NCBI RefSeq assembly: GCF_027118995.1
Contig: NZ_CP098242.1
Span: forward strand, 124,001 to 188,000
DNA: 64,000 nt
Direction: 5' to 3'
From: Oxalobacter vibrioformis
GTDB taxonomy: Bacteria; Pseudomonadota; Gammaproteobacteria; Burkholderiales; Burkholderiaceae_D
Part shown: piece by piece, positions 7,645-17,068 of the stretch
How the letters are laid out: each line of letters begins with the position of its first letter
Numbering within the stretch: position 1 is the first letter of the stretch
The notes under the pieces: generated by a model
What the model was told of the DNA's origin: nothing
The model's input: the letters and a program-made list of their open reading frames with translations, nothing else
Database searches by the model: none
Program-made: the position numbers and the translations under genes

Positions 7645-8064
7645 GATTTTCCTTTAATAAACAAGGTTTTTTGTTGTTTCACTGTTTCCGGCATTTTCTT
7701 TTAAATCACCACCGCATTGTCATCACCCTCACCACGGCCCTGAGACCGGTAGCTTGTGAAAAAAGCCCCCATTTTCCTTACACTTGTCGGTAAAGCTTTC
7801 TATGCTGATAGTGTTTACAGACTCTAACAGCATCAGCACAGGAGTACAATAGTCCTGATCCAGGGCGTGTTAACATTTAACCGCCGTTCACGAAAAGTCG
7901 TTTTGTTTCAAAGGGCAAGACGCATCGGAAAATCTGGGTACAGGCGTGGTCAATCACCATCAAATCCAGATTTTTCGAGGTAACGCAGCCATTTGGAACA
8001 TAACGGCTTTGCAGCAGGTTGTTTAGTGTTAACACGCCCTAAGCCCCTTATCAAAAGGATACCC
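7645..8064. other. intergenic region holding one MITE-like element
   Basis: Of these 420 bp, 7862-8040 is a MITE-like element (separate entry). The rest (7645-7861) shows no convincing gene; it must hold the promoter of the minus-strand kinase gene. The last 24 bp carry the ribosome site AAAGGAT for the ABM-domain gene. Confidence 0.5.
7862..8040. repeat. MITE-like element with 13-bp terminal inverted repeats
   Basis: Perfect termini AGGGCGTGTTAAC / GTTAACACGCCCT bound 179 bp with no coding capacity. The interior (AAAGGGCAAGACGC, AAATCTGGGTACAGGCGTGGTCAATCACCATCAAATCCAGATTTTT, then GGCTTTGCAGCAG) has the same order of blocks as the M-family elements at 19087, 26832 and 54601 but different ends. 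The inner AAATCTGG / CCAGATTT can form a second stem. Confidence 0.75.
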
Positions 8065-8355
8065 ATGTCTTCACTGAAAATCGTCGCCACCCTTACCGCC
8101 AAAGCCGACCACGCCCAGGCACTCGACACCGCCATCCGGACGCTGGCTGACGCCAGCCGCAAAGAATCCGGTTGTCTTTCCTACCTCATCTGCAAGGATA
8201 TTGCCAATCCACTCAAAACCGTCATACTCGAGGAATGGAAAGACCAGACTGCCATCGACACGCACAATGCCAGCCCGCACTTTACCACCTTTGGCCAGGC
8301 CATCAGCGGCAAGACCGACAGCCTCGACATTACCGTACTCAAGACCGTTTACTGA
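8065..8355 (+). CDS. antibiotic biosynthesis monooxygenase (ABM)-domain protein
   Basis: A 96-residue single ABM domain, the dimeric alpha/beta-barrel seen in YgiN-type quinol monooxygenases and in heme-degrading enzymes. The pattern LKIVATLTAKADHAQALDTAIRTLADASRKESGCLSY, then ILEEWKDQTAIDTHNASPHFTTF, covers the whole fold including the conserved Glu-Trp and the His. ATG 8065 is selected over an upstream in-frame ATG at 7993, because that one lies inside the MITE and AAGGAT precedes 8065. Cytoplasmic, no signal peptide. Substrate unknown. Confidence 0.85.
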   Translation: MSSLKIVATLTAKADHAQALDTAIRTLADASRKESGCLSYLICKDIANPLKTVILEEWKDQTAIDTHNASPHFTTFGQAISGKTDSLDITVLKTVY

Positions 8356-8497
8356 TCAGCGCCCCTTGCAGGGTACCTCCTTTGCGATAACGCAAAGGGA
8401 AAAGACATCGCACTTGTAACAGAGAATGCATCAAAACCCCGTCTTCCAAAGTATGGGACGATCATTTGCATTCACCCTCCCTGTCACGGAAGACGCC

Positions 8498-9556
8498 ATG
8501 AAAATGTCCCGCCTTTTCAGTGCCCTTTGCCTTGCCCTGGCGCTGCCCCTTGCCGCTGGTGCGGCAGACCTTTCCCTGCCCAAAGGCACCTACATCCCCA
8601 ACACCCACCTCATGACACTGGCAGACGCCGAGGAAAATGCGGCACTGGGCGACCCCCAGGCACAGCACACTCTGGCCCACTACCATGAAACCGGCAAATC
8701 CGGTGCTAAACAGGATCACAAGCTCTCCGCCGAGTGGTGCCACAAATCCGCCTCACAGGGCTATCCCGATGCCCAGTTTGACCTGGGCAGAAAATACGCC
8801 AATGGCTGGGGCGTCCCCAAAGACTACAACAAGGCTTACAGCTGGTACCTCAAAGCCGCCGCCCAGGGCCACGCCCAGGCCATGGTTGCGCTGGGCGGCA
8901 TGACCCTTGCCGGGCGCGGTGTACCCCAAAACGATGCAGACGCCTTTCGCTGGTTTGAAATCGCCGCAGGCAAAGGCGAAAGCGATGCTGCTGTCGCCCT
9001 TGGCAACATGTACGCCATGGGTGTCGGCACCGAAAAAAATGACAGCATGGCTGCCGAGTGGTACCGGACGGCAGCAGAAGAAGGCAACGCCAGCGGCCAG
9101 TTCAACACCGGCATCGCCTACTACCAGGGTACCGGAGTAGAGCAGGATGTAGGCACAGCCATCATGTGGCTCGAAAAAGCCGCGGCAAACAGCATGTCCG
9201 AGGCAGAGTACGCCCTGGGCGCCATCTACGGCGCCCAGGGCAGCGCATCTTACGATGCGGCGCAATCTCTGTCCTGGTACCTCAAGGCTGCCAACCAGGG
9301 ACTGCCGGAAGCCCAGTACCATGTCGGCCTCATCTATGTGCAAGGAAAGGGCGTACCCGTTGACAGCACAATCGCTGCTGAATGGTTCCGGAAAGCCGCC
9401 GTGACAGGATACACCCCGGCCCAATACCTGCTGGGCGCCATGTACGAAACCGGCGAAGGGGTCAGCCAGGACAAGGCCATTGCAATTGACTGGTACCGCA
9501 AGGCCGCCGCGCTGGGCAACCACGATGCACAGGAAAAACTCGGGAAAGTGCACTGA
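8498..9556 (+). CDS. secreted Sel1-repeat protein (about 8 repeats)
   Basis: Starting at ATG 8498 (GGAAG upstream), the first 22 residues form a signal peptide (FSALCLALALPLAAGAA-D). The rest is a solenoid of about eight Sel1/TPR-like repeats of 36 residues, with the hallmark pattern A.y.LG.mY..G.Gv..d...A..Wy.kAA.qG. Sel1 proteins act as protein-protein scaffolds. Export to the periplasm is predicted from the signal. The one unusual repeat lacks the Gly-Val turn (AQGSASYDAAQSLSWY). It is monocistronic on the plus strand, unlike most of its paralogues here. Confidence 0.9.
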   Translation: MKMSRLFSALCLALALPLAAGAADLSLPKGTYIPNTHLMTLADAEENAALGDPQAQHTLAHYHETGKSGAKQDHKLSAEWCHKSASQGYPDAQFDLGRKYANGWGVPKDYNKAYSWYLKAAAQGHAQAMVALGGMTLAGRGVPQNDADAFRWFEIAAGKGESDAAVALGNMYAMGVGTEKNDSMAAEWYRTAAEEGNASGQFNTGIAYYQGTGVEQDVGTAIMWLEKAAANSMSEAEYALGAIYGAQGSASYDAAQSLSWYLKAANQGLPEAQYHVGLIYVQGKGVPVDSTIAAEWFRKAAVTGYTPAQYLLGAMYETGEGVSQDKAIAIDWYRKAAALGNHDAQEKLGKVH

Positions 9557-9807
9557 CATGCAAAAACAGGAAAACAAGGACGGCTGCCACTTCATTTCCC
9601 TCGTGCTGACACGCGTTTTTCATGCCGATACGCCCCTTAAAAAAGGGACGCACAACAACCGGCACGGTCTCCGTCCCAAAGGCGAAAATATCATGCTGCT
9701 TGACAGGATGGCCGCACAGCCGTCATGGATGAAGCGGGAGAGGCCGTAGGCGCGACGGCGTGGCGCATTTGGCTTGTTACCCTTCGCGTAACCACGGCCT
9801 TCCCACC
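9557..9807. repeat. convergent junction with a family-A remnant
   Basis: No credible gene is seen. Bases 9745-9805 (GCCGTAGGCGCGACGG...GCGCATTTGGCTTGTTACCCTTCGCG...CCACGGCC) match the outer arm of the family-A repeat but are truncated and rearranged. The stretch lies between the convergent Sel1 gene and the broken amidohydrolase. Confidence 0.55.
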
Positions 9808-11123
9808 CTACCATGCTTTCACCTGCCGCCCTCGCCCGGCTGTTATATCGATAGGACGAAGCGGGTTAAACAGGGAATCATCATTATCCGTTCCACTGGC
9901 CATGCCATCACGGTCACAATCATTCAGCGGCTGGCCACAGCAACTGAGATCATACAGCGGGATACCGTCCCGCATCACCATGTCCACTTCCTCAAGACCT
10001 GCCGTTATCACCACATGATAAACGGTACGAGATATTTTCCCGCTTTCTGAAAAGCGCCAGATCTGCCACTATCCCGGTGCGTATATCCCCAAGCTGGCGG
10101 CTTACATCCAGCAGCCGGGCTGGATTGGCCGTCACCATGCGCCATATTTCCCTGTCGGAAAACGCCGCTTTCTTTGGCAGGTTTTCATTAAAGGCATAAA
10201 CCACCGCCAGTTCGCCCAGAAGGCTGGTTGAGCCGGATTGGGCAAACGCCTTCACATCCTGCGGCAAAAGCGCCATCAGGTGGACAAAACCGGTATGCCT
10301 GCCCAGCATATTCACACGCCCGCCCTTGTCACTGGAAAGATTGAGATACTCATTCCTGGCCTGCCGGTCCAGGCCCGCCGCCACCGGGGCGATATACACC
10401 GCGCCCTTCACGCTTGCCTTGTCCGGATGGGTCGGATATTTATCCCCATTGCCCACCTGGTGTTTGCAGCCGGTATCGCCCAGTGGAAAAGCGTCGACAA
10501 TCACCCGCCGGGATTTCAGGCCCTCGCGCAACGCCTCATTATTACCCACCCCGAAATTGCGCACAAATCCGGGAGCCCCGTCCGGTCCCACCATGCTGGT
10601 GGCCCCCACCAGGTGACGCAATTCATTAAAGGCCAGTGTTTCAGTATCCCTGTCCTGGTGAAAATGCAGCCGGGTAAAACGACGGCACCCAGAAAGCCGG
10701 TCCTGGCGCTGGTCATATCGCTGACGCGGGTCCTTGTCGCCATACTCCGCCTTGGGACAGGTCAGTATCGTCAGCGACCCCTTATGGTCATAGGAAAGTT
10801 GATGATAGGCATTGATGAAGCCGGGAGAAAACATGGTCCGGTGCCAGAACAAGGGCTGCCCGGTGCTGGTTTGCCAGCTTGCGCGCATTGGCTGCCGTCA
10901 CGATCTGGGCAATTTTACCGCTTTTGACCAGGACAGCCCGACCCTTGAGTTCTCCCTTTTCTGTCACAATCGAATCCGGCACGATGACAACAGCCCCACC
11001 GCGCTGGTACCCGGTACTTTCATAGTTGTCTTCAGTATCGCTGACAGCACAGCCGGAAAGACCCGCAGCACAGACCAGCATCAGCGCTGCCAGGCGGATC
11101 ATCATCTGGTTCAGGGTCGCCAT
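9808..11123 (-). pseudogene. amidohydrolase-like lipoprotein, broken by two frameshifts
   Basis: The N-terminal frame (from ATG 11123) has a lipobox signal peptide (LMLVCAAGLSGC). It leads into IVTEKGELKGRAVLVKSGKIAQI, the typical amidohydrolase beta-sandwich start. The frame shifts near 10830-10850 into MFSPGFINAYHQLSYDH, the metal-site region, where HxH has become YHQ. It runs through NELRHLVGATSMVG and the GEVYAFNE-like and WRMVTANPARLLDV blocks to a second shift near 10020-10040, ending in GLEEVDMVMRDGIPLYD. The joined length would be about 438 residues. The missing metal His and two indels indicate true decay. Upstream is a Sel1 gene on the same strand. Confidence 0.75.
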
Positions 11124-11174
11124 TTACCTCTCCCTCCCCGCCCCTTATCTTTACACATCATCTGTTATTTTGCA

Positions 11175-11858
11175 TTATTTTTTATTATTTTCATCTTTTT
11201 TCCGCGTTTTTTCTTCTTTTTCACTATCCAGCTGGCGCAGCATTTCTACTGCATCGCGGTTTCCCTGTTTTGCAGACAGGCCCAGCCATTTCCTGGCTTC
11301 CGTCAGATTGCGTTTGACGCCAAAACCACCGGCATACGCCACGCCCAGATTGTACTGTGCAAGAGAATCCCCCTTCACGGCTGCCAGGCGATACCATTCG
11401 GCTGCCTTGGCATAATCTTCCGGCACGCCATAACCTTCCACATAAATGTACCCCATGGCAGACATGGCGGCCACATGCCCCTGGTCCGCCGCTTTCTTGT
11501 ACCAGCGGGCAGCCGCCACATCGTCACGGAAAGCACCCCGGGCGTTGGTATAAAGGGTACCCAGAAGATACTGTGAATCGGCATGTCCTTTTTCCGCTGC
11601 CTTTTTCAGCCAAGAAAAAGCAGCCTTGTCATCCTGCTCCACCCCGAGGCCATCCATGGTCATCACCCCCAGCAGATACTGCGCCTCCCTATTACCATCG
11701 GTTGCTGCCGCTTCCAGCGGCGAAAGCGCCTTCTCATAGCGGGCGGCATCATAGTGGCGTTTGCCTTCCTCATACGGCCCGGCCTGCACCATCCCTGCCA
11801 GCGTGAGACAAAAAGCCAGTAGCAGCACCTCACCTTTCCCGGCAAAACCGTATCGCAT
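11175..11858 (-). CDS. secreted Sel1-repeat protein (about 4 repeats)
   Basis: A 227-residue protein from ATG 11858. The start overlaps the stop of the upstream gene as TGATG, so it is translationally coupled to the 950-residue Sel1 protein. The signal peptide is VLLLAFCLTLAGMVQA-G. A first TPR-like unit (YEEGKRHYDAARYEKALSPLEAAA) is followed by four Sel1 repeats and a highly charged Lys/Glu/Asp tail. The head unit ('EG..y....Y..A...') recurs in most paralogues in this window. Likely a periplasmic scaffold. Partner unknown. Confidence 0.88.
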   Translation of the reverse strand: MRYGFAGKGEVLLLAFCLTLAGMVQAGPYEEGKRHYDAARYEKALSPLEAAATDGNREAQYLLGVMTMDGLGVEQDDKAAFSWLKKAAEKGHADSQYLLGTLYTNARGAFRDDVAAARWYKKAADQGHVAAMSAMGYIYVEGYGVPEDYAKAAEWYRLAAVKGDSLAQYNLGVAYAGGFGVKRNLTEARKWLGLSAKQGNRDAVEMLRQLDSEKEEKTRKKDENNKK

Positions 11859-14710
11859 CACGCTTCTTTTTGCCCCATCAGGCGGGCAACATCCTTTTTA
11901 GCCTTGGCATCCCCCTGGGAAGCCGCCTTCTTGTACCAGTGCAGCGCTTCTTCCAGGTCCGGCTCCGTGCCGACACCGGCTTCCAGGTGCATCGCCAGCT
12001 TATACTGGGCCGGCGCATAGCCCTGTATCGCCGCCTGACGGAACCAGTACACCGCCATCTCCGGCTCTACCGGCCTGCCGCGGCCATGGAAGTACATCAG
12101 GCCCAGATTGTCCTGCGCACGGGCCACGCCCTGCGCAGCCGCCAGCTCATACCAGTCTGCCGCCAGTGTGTAATCCTGCGCTACGCCACGCCCGGCATAA
12201 TAAATATTCCCCAGATTGAACTGGGACACCGCATGGCCGTTTTCCGCCGCGCGCGTATACCATTTCAACGCTTCAAGACGGCTGGCCTGGGTATCCTCCC
12301 GCGCATACGCTGCGGCAACCTTGTACTCGGCAAAAGCCATCTTGTTTCGCTGGTGCGTCTCGATCTTGTCGCGAAATACCTGCTCCTCCGGTATCGCCAC
12401 TTCCGGGCCTGTTGTCATCTCATCCAGGACAGGAACACGCGGCACCTCAAAATCAGGCGGAGTCTCCCCTTCAACCATCAGGATACCGTCAGCCAGCGCA
12501 GTTTCCGGATCAGGCGCAGCCTCCTCTCGTGCCTGCTCCTCTGCCTCCTCAACAAGCGCATCAAAGCCGGATGCTTCGCCAATCATCATCTCATCAGGTG
12601 ACGCCTCCGCTTCCACTGTCTCTGCTTCTGCCGCTTCGGCAACCGCTTCTTCGGCAACCAGCTGTTCTTCCGCAGCCTCCGGCATCACCTCGGCAAGGAT
12701 ATCCTCGGCTGTCACCGGATCAAAATCCGCCTCGCCTGACGCTTCGGCCTCCTCTGCAGCAGCCGCCGTTTCCTCTGAAACCGCTTCCTCAAGATCGACA
12801 TCCTGTGCCGTTACGACCACTTCCGCATCGGACAGCGCATCCGGTTCCGGATCAGGCACCCCTTCAAGCACAACCTCTTCCTGCGCTTCCTCCTCTGCCT
12901 CCTCCACAAGCGCATCAAAGCCGGATGCTTCGCCAATCACCATCTCATCAGGTGACGCCTCCGCTTCCACTGTCCCTGTCTCTGTCTCTGTCTCTGTCTC
13001 TGTCTCTGTCTCTGTCTCTGTCTCTGTCTCTGTCTCTGTCTCTGTCTCTGTCTCTGTCTCTGTCTCTGTCTCTGTCTCTGTCTCTGTCTCTGTCTCTGTC
13101 TCTGTCTCTGTCTCTGTCTCTGTCTCTGTCTCTGTCTCTGTCTCTGTCTCTGTCTCTGTCTCTGTCTCTGTCTCTGTCTCTGTCTCTGTCTCTGTCTCTG
13201 TCTCTGTCTCTGTCTCTGTCTCTGTCTCTGCTTCTGCTTCTGCCGCTTCGGCAACCGCTTCTTCAGCAACCGGCTGTTCTTCCACAACCTCTGGCATTAC
13301 CTCAGCAAGGATATCCTCGGCTGTCGCCGGATCAACTGCTTCTATCGCAGACAGGGCTTCCTCAAGATCAACTTCCCGTGCGGTCATCGCTTCTTCCGCA
13401 TCGGACAGCACATCCGGTTCCGGATCAAGCACAGCCTCTTCCCGCGCTTCCTCTTCTGCCTCCTCAACGAGCGCATCAAAGCCGGATGCTTCACCAATCA
13501 CCATCTCATCAGATACGGCATCGGCACTTTCTATTTCTGCTGCCGCTTTCGCCAGCGGCACTTCCGGCATCTCAACTTCTTCTGCCTGCGCTGTCGCCTC
13601 ATCTGCAATCAGCGCATCCATCAGCACTGCCTCCGCCACCACCTCAAAGGCATCTGCTTCCGGAAGTGCCGCTTCCTGCGCCACGTCAGCAATATCATCC
13701 GCTTCTGTCACGGGGGATTCTGCTGCCTCTGTCTCTTCTGCCTGCGCTGCCGCTTCATCCGCAATCAGGGTATCCATCAGGGCTGCCTCGGCCGCCGCCT
13801 CAAAAGCACTGGCTTCCGGGATTGCCGTTTCCGGCGCTGTATCAGCAGTATCATCCGCTTGTGCTTCAGGCGCGTCTTCCTCCAACACCTCTCCGGTTGT
13901 CTCCTCATCACTTTGCGCCAGGGCTTCCGTCTCGTCTGACAGTGAAGCCGCCTCCTCATCGTCTTCAAGGAGAAGAGTTGGATCAAAACCGGCAATCTCC
14001 GCCAGTTCTTCCTCACTCAGCGCTGCCATCACTTCTGCTGCAGCTGCCGCTTCTTCATCCTCTTTCAGCAGGGAAAGGTCAAAACCGGCAATCTCTGCCC
14101 GCTCTTCTTCACTCAGTCCGGTCAGCGCCTCAGCAACCTCATCGTCATCTTCCGCGTCACCATCATCACCATCCCCGGCAGCCAGCATCTCGTCCGCTGT
14201 CGGTTTTTCTGCCAGCATGCCTGAAATACCGGTCTGTACCGATGCAATCATGCCTGCAAAAGGATCATCGGCCTCCCCGCTGCCTGCGGGCGCCGCGCCG
14301 TCAGCCGACATGCCAAGCTGCAAAGGTTCGTCCTCATCGCTGACAACCGTATAGTCCACATCATGGGGCGGATTATCTTCTGTCATGGTATCGGCAAGCG
14401 GTACCTCCGGTGCATTCATGGATTCGGGCTGATCCACCTTCTCTGCCGGCCCGTGTACCCTCACATGCTTTTCACGATAAACAGCCAGCGCACCATACGC
14501 GCTATCCTGTTTTGTCTCATCTTCGGATTGGCTACCGGGTTTCACGCCCATGGAACACGCCGCAGGGCGCGGAAACCAGACACGGGCTTTTTCCCGCTGG
14601 GTGACATCTTTCTTCTGTGGGGAAACCAGACTGCCGGAGTCAGGGGCAACATGAGTTACCGGCGCTCGCCGGTACCATTTCATCGCCTGTTTGAAATCTT
14701 TATCGTCCAC
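11858..14710 (-). CDS. large acidic low-complexity protein with C-terminal Sel1 repeats and a (Glu-Thr)n tract
   Basis: The 950-residue frame starts at GTG 14710 (GAGGG upstream) with a Sel1-like fragment (FKQAMKWYRRAP). It continues into some 700 residues of Glu/Ala/Asp-rich sequence and ends in three to four Sel1 repeats (from about residue 800). Within the acidic part, a block containing IGEASGFDALVEEAEEEA and AEDILAEVMPE occurs two to three times. Two of these blocks are joined by about 43 copies of a GAGACA hexamer (12970-13228) read as alternating Glu-Thr. Loss or gain of hexamers keeps the frame but changes length by two residues per unit. No signal peptide is seen, so location is uncertain. 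The downstream Sel1 gene is coupled by TGATG. Confidence 0.8.
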   Translation of the reverse strand: MDDKDFKQAMKWYRRAPVTHVAPDSGSLVSPQKKDVTQREKARVWFPRPAACSMGVKPGSQSEDETKQDSAYGALAVYREKHVRVHGPAEKVDQPESMNAPEVPLADTMTEDNPPHDVDYTVVSDEDEPLQLGMSADGAAPAGSGEADDPFAGMIASVQTGISGMLAEKPTADEMLAAGDGDDGDAEDDDEVAEALTGLSEEERAEIAGFDLSLLKEDEEAAAAAEVMAALSEEELAEIAGFDPTLLLEDDEEAASLSDETEALAQSDEETTGEVLEEDAPEAQADDTADTAPETAIPEASAFEAAAEAALMDTLIADEAAAQAEETEAAESPVTEADDIADVAQEAALPEADAFEVVAEAVLMDALIADEATAQAEEVEMPEVPLAKAAAEIESADAVSDEMVIGEASGFDALVEEAEEEAREEAVLDPEPDVLSDAEEAMTAREVDLEEALSAIEAVDPATAEDILAEVMPEVVEEQPVAEEAVAEAAEAEAETETETETETETETETETETETETETETETETETETETETETETETETETETETETETETETETETETETETETETETETETETGTVEAEASPDEMVIGEASGFDALVEEAEEEAQEEVVLEGVPDPEPDALSDAEVVVTAQDVDLEEAVSEETAAAAEEAEASGEADFDPVTAEDILAEVMPEAAEEQLVAEEAVAEAAEAETVEAEASPDEMMIGEASGFDALVEEAEEQAREEAAPDPETALADGILMVEGETPPDFEVPRVPVLDEMTTGPEVAIPEEQVFRDKIETHQRNKMAFAEYKVAAAYAREDTQASRLEALKWYTRAAENGHAVSQFNLGNIYYAGRGVAQDYTLAADWYELAAAQGVARAQDNLGLMYFHGRGRPVEPEMAVYWFRQAAIQGYAPAQYKLAMHLEAGVGTEPDLEEALHWYKKAASQGDAKAKKDVARLMGQKEA
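12970..13228. repeat. hexanucleotide microsatellite, about 43 units of TCTGTC
   Basis: An uninterrupted array of the hexamer (TCTGTC on the plus strand, GAGACA on the coding strand) encodes (Glu-Thr)n inside the acidic protein. Tracts like this change copy number by slipped-strand replication. The flanking units (TCTGCT) look like decayed repeats. Confidence 0.92.
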
Positions 14711-14910
14711 CCGACGCCCTCATTGACTGGCATGGCGACGCATGCCTTTCCCCTGTATGCAGATTACATCATGCCATAAACTTTTGCCATGCGGAAAAAA
14801 AGCCGCCTCCTCCACCAAAAGGCATGGCATGACGATGTGATTTTACCAAAAGCGCTACGTTTTGCCTTGTTCCAAACAGCATACGGGACATTGCCGGGTG
14901 ACGGCATCCC

Positions 14911-15504
14911 CTACTTACGGCCAAACGGCAAAGGGGAACCCTCCAGGTCAAAACGCTCACCATTTTTGTCACGCAACCTGTCAATCCGTGCAAATTCACT
15001 CGACAGGCAATCGTAAAACGAGGGCCATTCACCGATCGGTTCAGCCGAATCATAGGTACAGTAAAACACGCGGGAATCATTTTCTCGCATGTAGATGCGG
15101 GAAAGATCATAGTCATACGCCCCGAAAAACACCATATCCGCCTTGGCATCACGGGGTCGCTCCTGCTTGTCCAGCGTCTCGATATGGTAAGGCATGGGCG
15201 GGGCATTGGGTGCACGTACATTGCCTTCGGGCAGGCCGGTAACCACAAAGGTATCAAGCATGTAGTTAAAACCATTGGCATCAAGGTAAAACTCGCGAAG
15301 CTCCTGCGGTAGCCTGCGACGGATCAACTGTACCATCCGCCCGATTTTTTCCTCGTTTAGCGGCGGGAAAGTGGCATGCAGCCAGGCACCACCGGGAATA
15401 TGCTTCACATACCCTGTGCGTACAGCACCATTGGATGCGGTCTCTGTGCCAAGATGGTCATAGCGGCTGACATGCTGCCTGATCAGATCTGCAAAACGTC
15501 CCAT
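14911..15504 (-). CDS. SUKH/SMI1-KNR4-like protein
   Basis: A 197-residue cytoplasmic protein. The segment IRRRLPQELREFYLDANGFNYMLDTFVV, then the later FGAYDYD and SFYDCLSSEFARI, match the general layout of SMI1/KNR4 (SUKH) domains: LP..l..f....nG near the start, a strand-rich centre and a helical C-terminus. Such proteins are often immunity proteins to contact-dependent or polymorphic toxins, or occur as orphans. No toxin gene is adjacent. The family call rests on pattern only. Between this and the upstream gene there is room for a promoter. Confidence 0.55.
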   Translation of the reverse strand: MGRFADLIRQHVSRYDHLGTETASNGAVRTGYVKHIPGGAWLHATFPPLNEEKIGRMVQLIRRRLPQELREFYLDANGFNYMLDTFVVTGLPEGNVRAPNAPPMPYHIETLDKQERPRDAKADMVFFGAYDYDLSRIYMRENDSRVFYCTYDSAEPIGEWPSFYDCLSSEFARIDRLRDKNGERFDLEGSPLPFGRK

Positions 15505-15673
15505 ATTCCTCAGTCTGTATTCCTGTTGTATGACACTGCGTTACCTTACACAAGGCATAAGAATAACAGAAAAGCCCCCGCTCTCAGCCCCTTTTCACGC
15601 CCTCTCAACAGGTATTGGGCTTCCAGGAAAATTATGCAACAATCCCTTTTCATTTTTTCTCATAGACGCAGCT

Positions 15674-16060
15674 ATGGCTCTTACCATCCTGATTGACGCC
15701 GATTCTTACGAAAAAGACGACATGCTCATCTTCGAGCACGAAGTCTATTACTGGGCCATGTACCCGGAAATCGAGGCCATGCTGAAAACCACCGGCCGCT
15801 ATATTGACCTCTACGGCAGCATGCGCATGCAGGCACAGGAATTTGTCCATCTGAGAAAGCTGATTGCCGACGTACGCACACGCATCAGGTCCAACCCCGC
15901 CACCTGGGAACAATTCATTGGCCGCCAACTGAAACCTGTCGAAAAAGACCTCTACGAGCCTGTGAGCAAAAACGCCTTCTCCTCCTTCCTCGAGCGCTTT
16001 GATGCCCTCATCGACAAAGCCGAGTATCAGGGAAACGGCCTGCTTTTTGACGGCGATTAA
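15674..16060 (+). CDS. uncharacterised acidic protein, paralogue of the gene at 27218
   Basis: A 128-residue cytoplasmic protein from ATG 15674; the longer upstream frame has no support. It aligns along its whole length with the 140-residue product at 27218. Shared blocks are E..yYWA...EIE, YIDL, KLIADVRTRI..NP.TW..F and K.AF.SFLERFD..I..A...G. I do not recognise the family. It is mostly helical by pattern and rich in Glu/Asp. A family-A repeat follows its stop by 5 bp, as it does for the paralogue. It may be a small adaptor or an orphan immunity-type protein, which is speculation. Confidence 0.7.
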   Translation: MALTILIDADSYEKDDMLIFEHEVYYWAMYPEIEAMLKTTGRYIDLYGSMRMQAQEFVHLRKLIADVRTRIRSNPATWEQFIGRQLKPVEKDLYEPVSKNAFSSFLERFDALIDKAEYQGNGLLFDGD

Positions 16061-16065
16061 AAACC

Positions 16066-16330
16066 GTAGCGCAACAGCAGGCGCGTTTGGCTTGTTACCC
16101 TTCGCGGGTGTTGTTTGCTGCGATTGGATTGATCCTCGATTTCCATTCATAAGGTGGCTGGTTGACCCACAGCAACGATCTTTTTATCCTCGCTTTGCTC
16201 GTTCTTACCTCACTGGCCCGGCAGCAAAAAGTAACGCAAAAGTGCCGTGCGGACTTCTCATCCCCCACACAGCGGGGGATTCCCGATTCGGCGCTTCGCC
16301 TTAGTGCCGGGTTTTTCCCCGATTTAATGG
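16066..16330. repeat. family-A interspersed repeat, copy 2
   Basis: Left arm GCGCAACAGCAGGCGCGTTTGGCTTGTTACCCTTCGCG, then CATAAGGTGGCTGGTTGACCCAC. Next is the middle module ACGATCTTTTTATCCTCGCTTTGCTCGTTCTTACC, and then AAAAAGTAACGCAAAAGTGCCGTGCGGACTTCTC and the hairpin CCCCCACACAGCGGGGG. The right arm is missing, replaced by the IS3 remnant. It lies between convergent frames. Confidence 0.85.
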
Positions 16331-16339
16331 AAGGTTAGG

Positions 16340-17007
16340 TTAAGAGACGAGTTTATCTGGTTTCATTTTCAGTCGCTTCAGTGGTTTATAAAAGCATTGG
16401 ATGTAGTCGAAGATATCCGATCTGGCCTGCGCGCAAGATCTGTAAACACGCCTGTTAACCCGTTCCCGTTTCAGCGGGCCAAAGAAGCGCTCCGCTGCGG
16501 CATTGTCTGCACAACTGCCAACGGCGCTCATGCTGCAAATGAGATTGTGTTGCTTTAAAAAATGCTGATATTCATCGCTGGTGGCGCAAGGCTTTCCAGA
16601 TACGCGGACTTCCCATGACCCCATCGCTTTGCTGATGCAAGGCTTTTATGTGTTTGCCAAGCCTCTGGTTGTCCTGCTGGCGTGCACTGGATACTCGCGA
16701 TTTCCACGCATAGTAACCGCCTGGCGAAATATTCAGGCAACGGCACATCAGCCGGATGGGATAGTGACGGCGGCAGTGTTCTATCGTCTTGTCTTTCACT
16801 TCGATTCTTTCGCGAAGAAGACTGCCGCGTCCTTTAAAAAATCACGCTCCTTTTTGACCTGGGCAAGCTCTTTTCGCAATCGCGCCAATTTTTCATCACG
16901 CGGATTCCCAGATTGCCAGCAACCTGCCGAATCGACTGACCGCTGCTTATAACCAGTTGAACCGCTTCATGTTTGTACTCCGATGTGTATTTGCGTCTTG
17001 TTTGCAT
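16340..17007 (-). pseudogene. IS3-family transposase remnant with deleted catalytic core
   Basis: OrfA begins at ATG 17007 (AGGAGGAG upstream) with MQTRRKYTSEYKHEAVQL and SSGQSIRQVAGNLGI but is shifted soon after. The OrfB start (HCRRHYPIRLMCRCLNISPGGYYAW, then GVMGSPRIWKAL) runs directly into the C-terminal part (YQHFLKQHNLICSMS, CADNAAAERFFGPLKRERV, IFDYIQCFYKPLKRL). The roughly 100 residues with the first two catalytic Asp are gone. It is inactive. It abuts family-A copy 2. Confidence 0.8.
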
Positions 17008-17068
17008 GACACTCCTCCTGCCTTATTATCGGCTCTTTTTCAAAGTGTCCATTATGCAGGGGAACCCC

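Noticed and set aside
8753..9595. Minus-strand open frame of 280 codons opposite the Sel1 gene
   Set aside because: It is antisense to a clear signal-peptide plus Sel1 gene and shows no family features. Similar antisense frames over the other Sel1 genes were dropped for the same reason.
12970..13228. Possible CRISPR or minisatellite array
   Set aside because: The unit is a simple 6-bp repeat without spacers, so it is a coding microsatellite.
12216..14354. Long plus-strand open frames (712 and 643 codons) rich in Ser/Val or Leu/Pro across the acidic Sel1 gene
   Set aside because: They are mirror readings of the hexamer tract and acidic coding region; the minus-strand frame has the Sel1 domain and translational coupling to the next gene.
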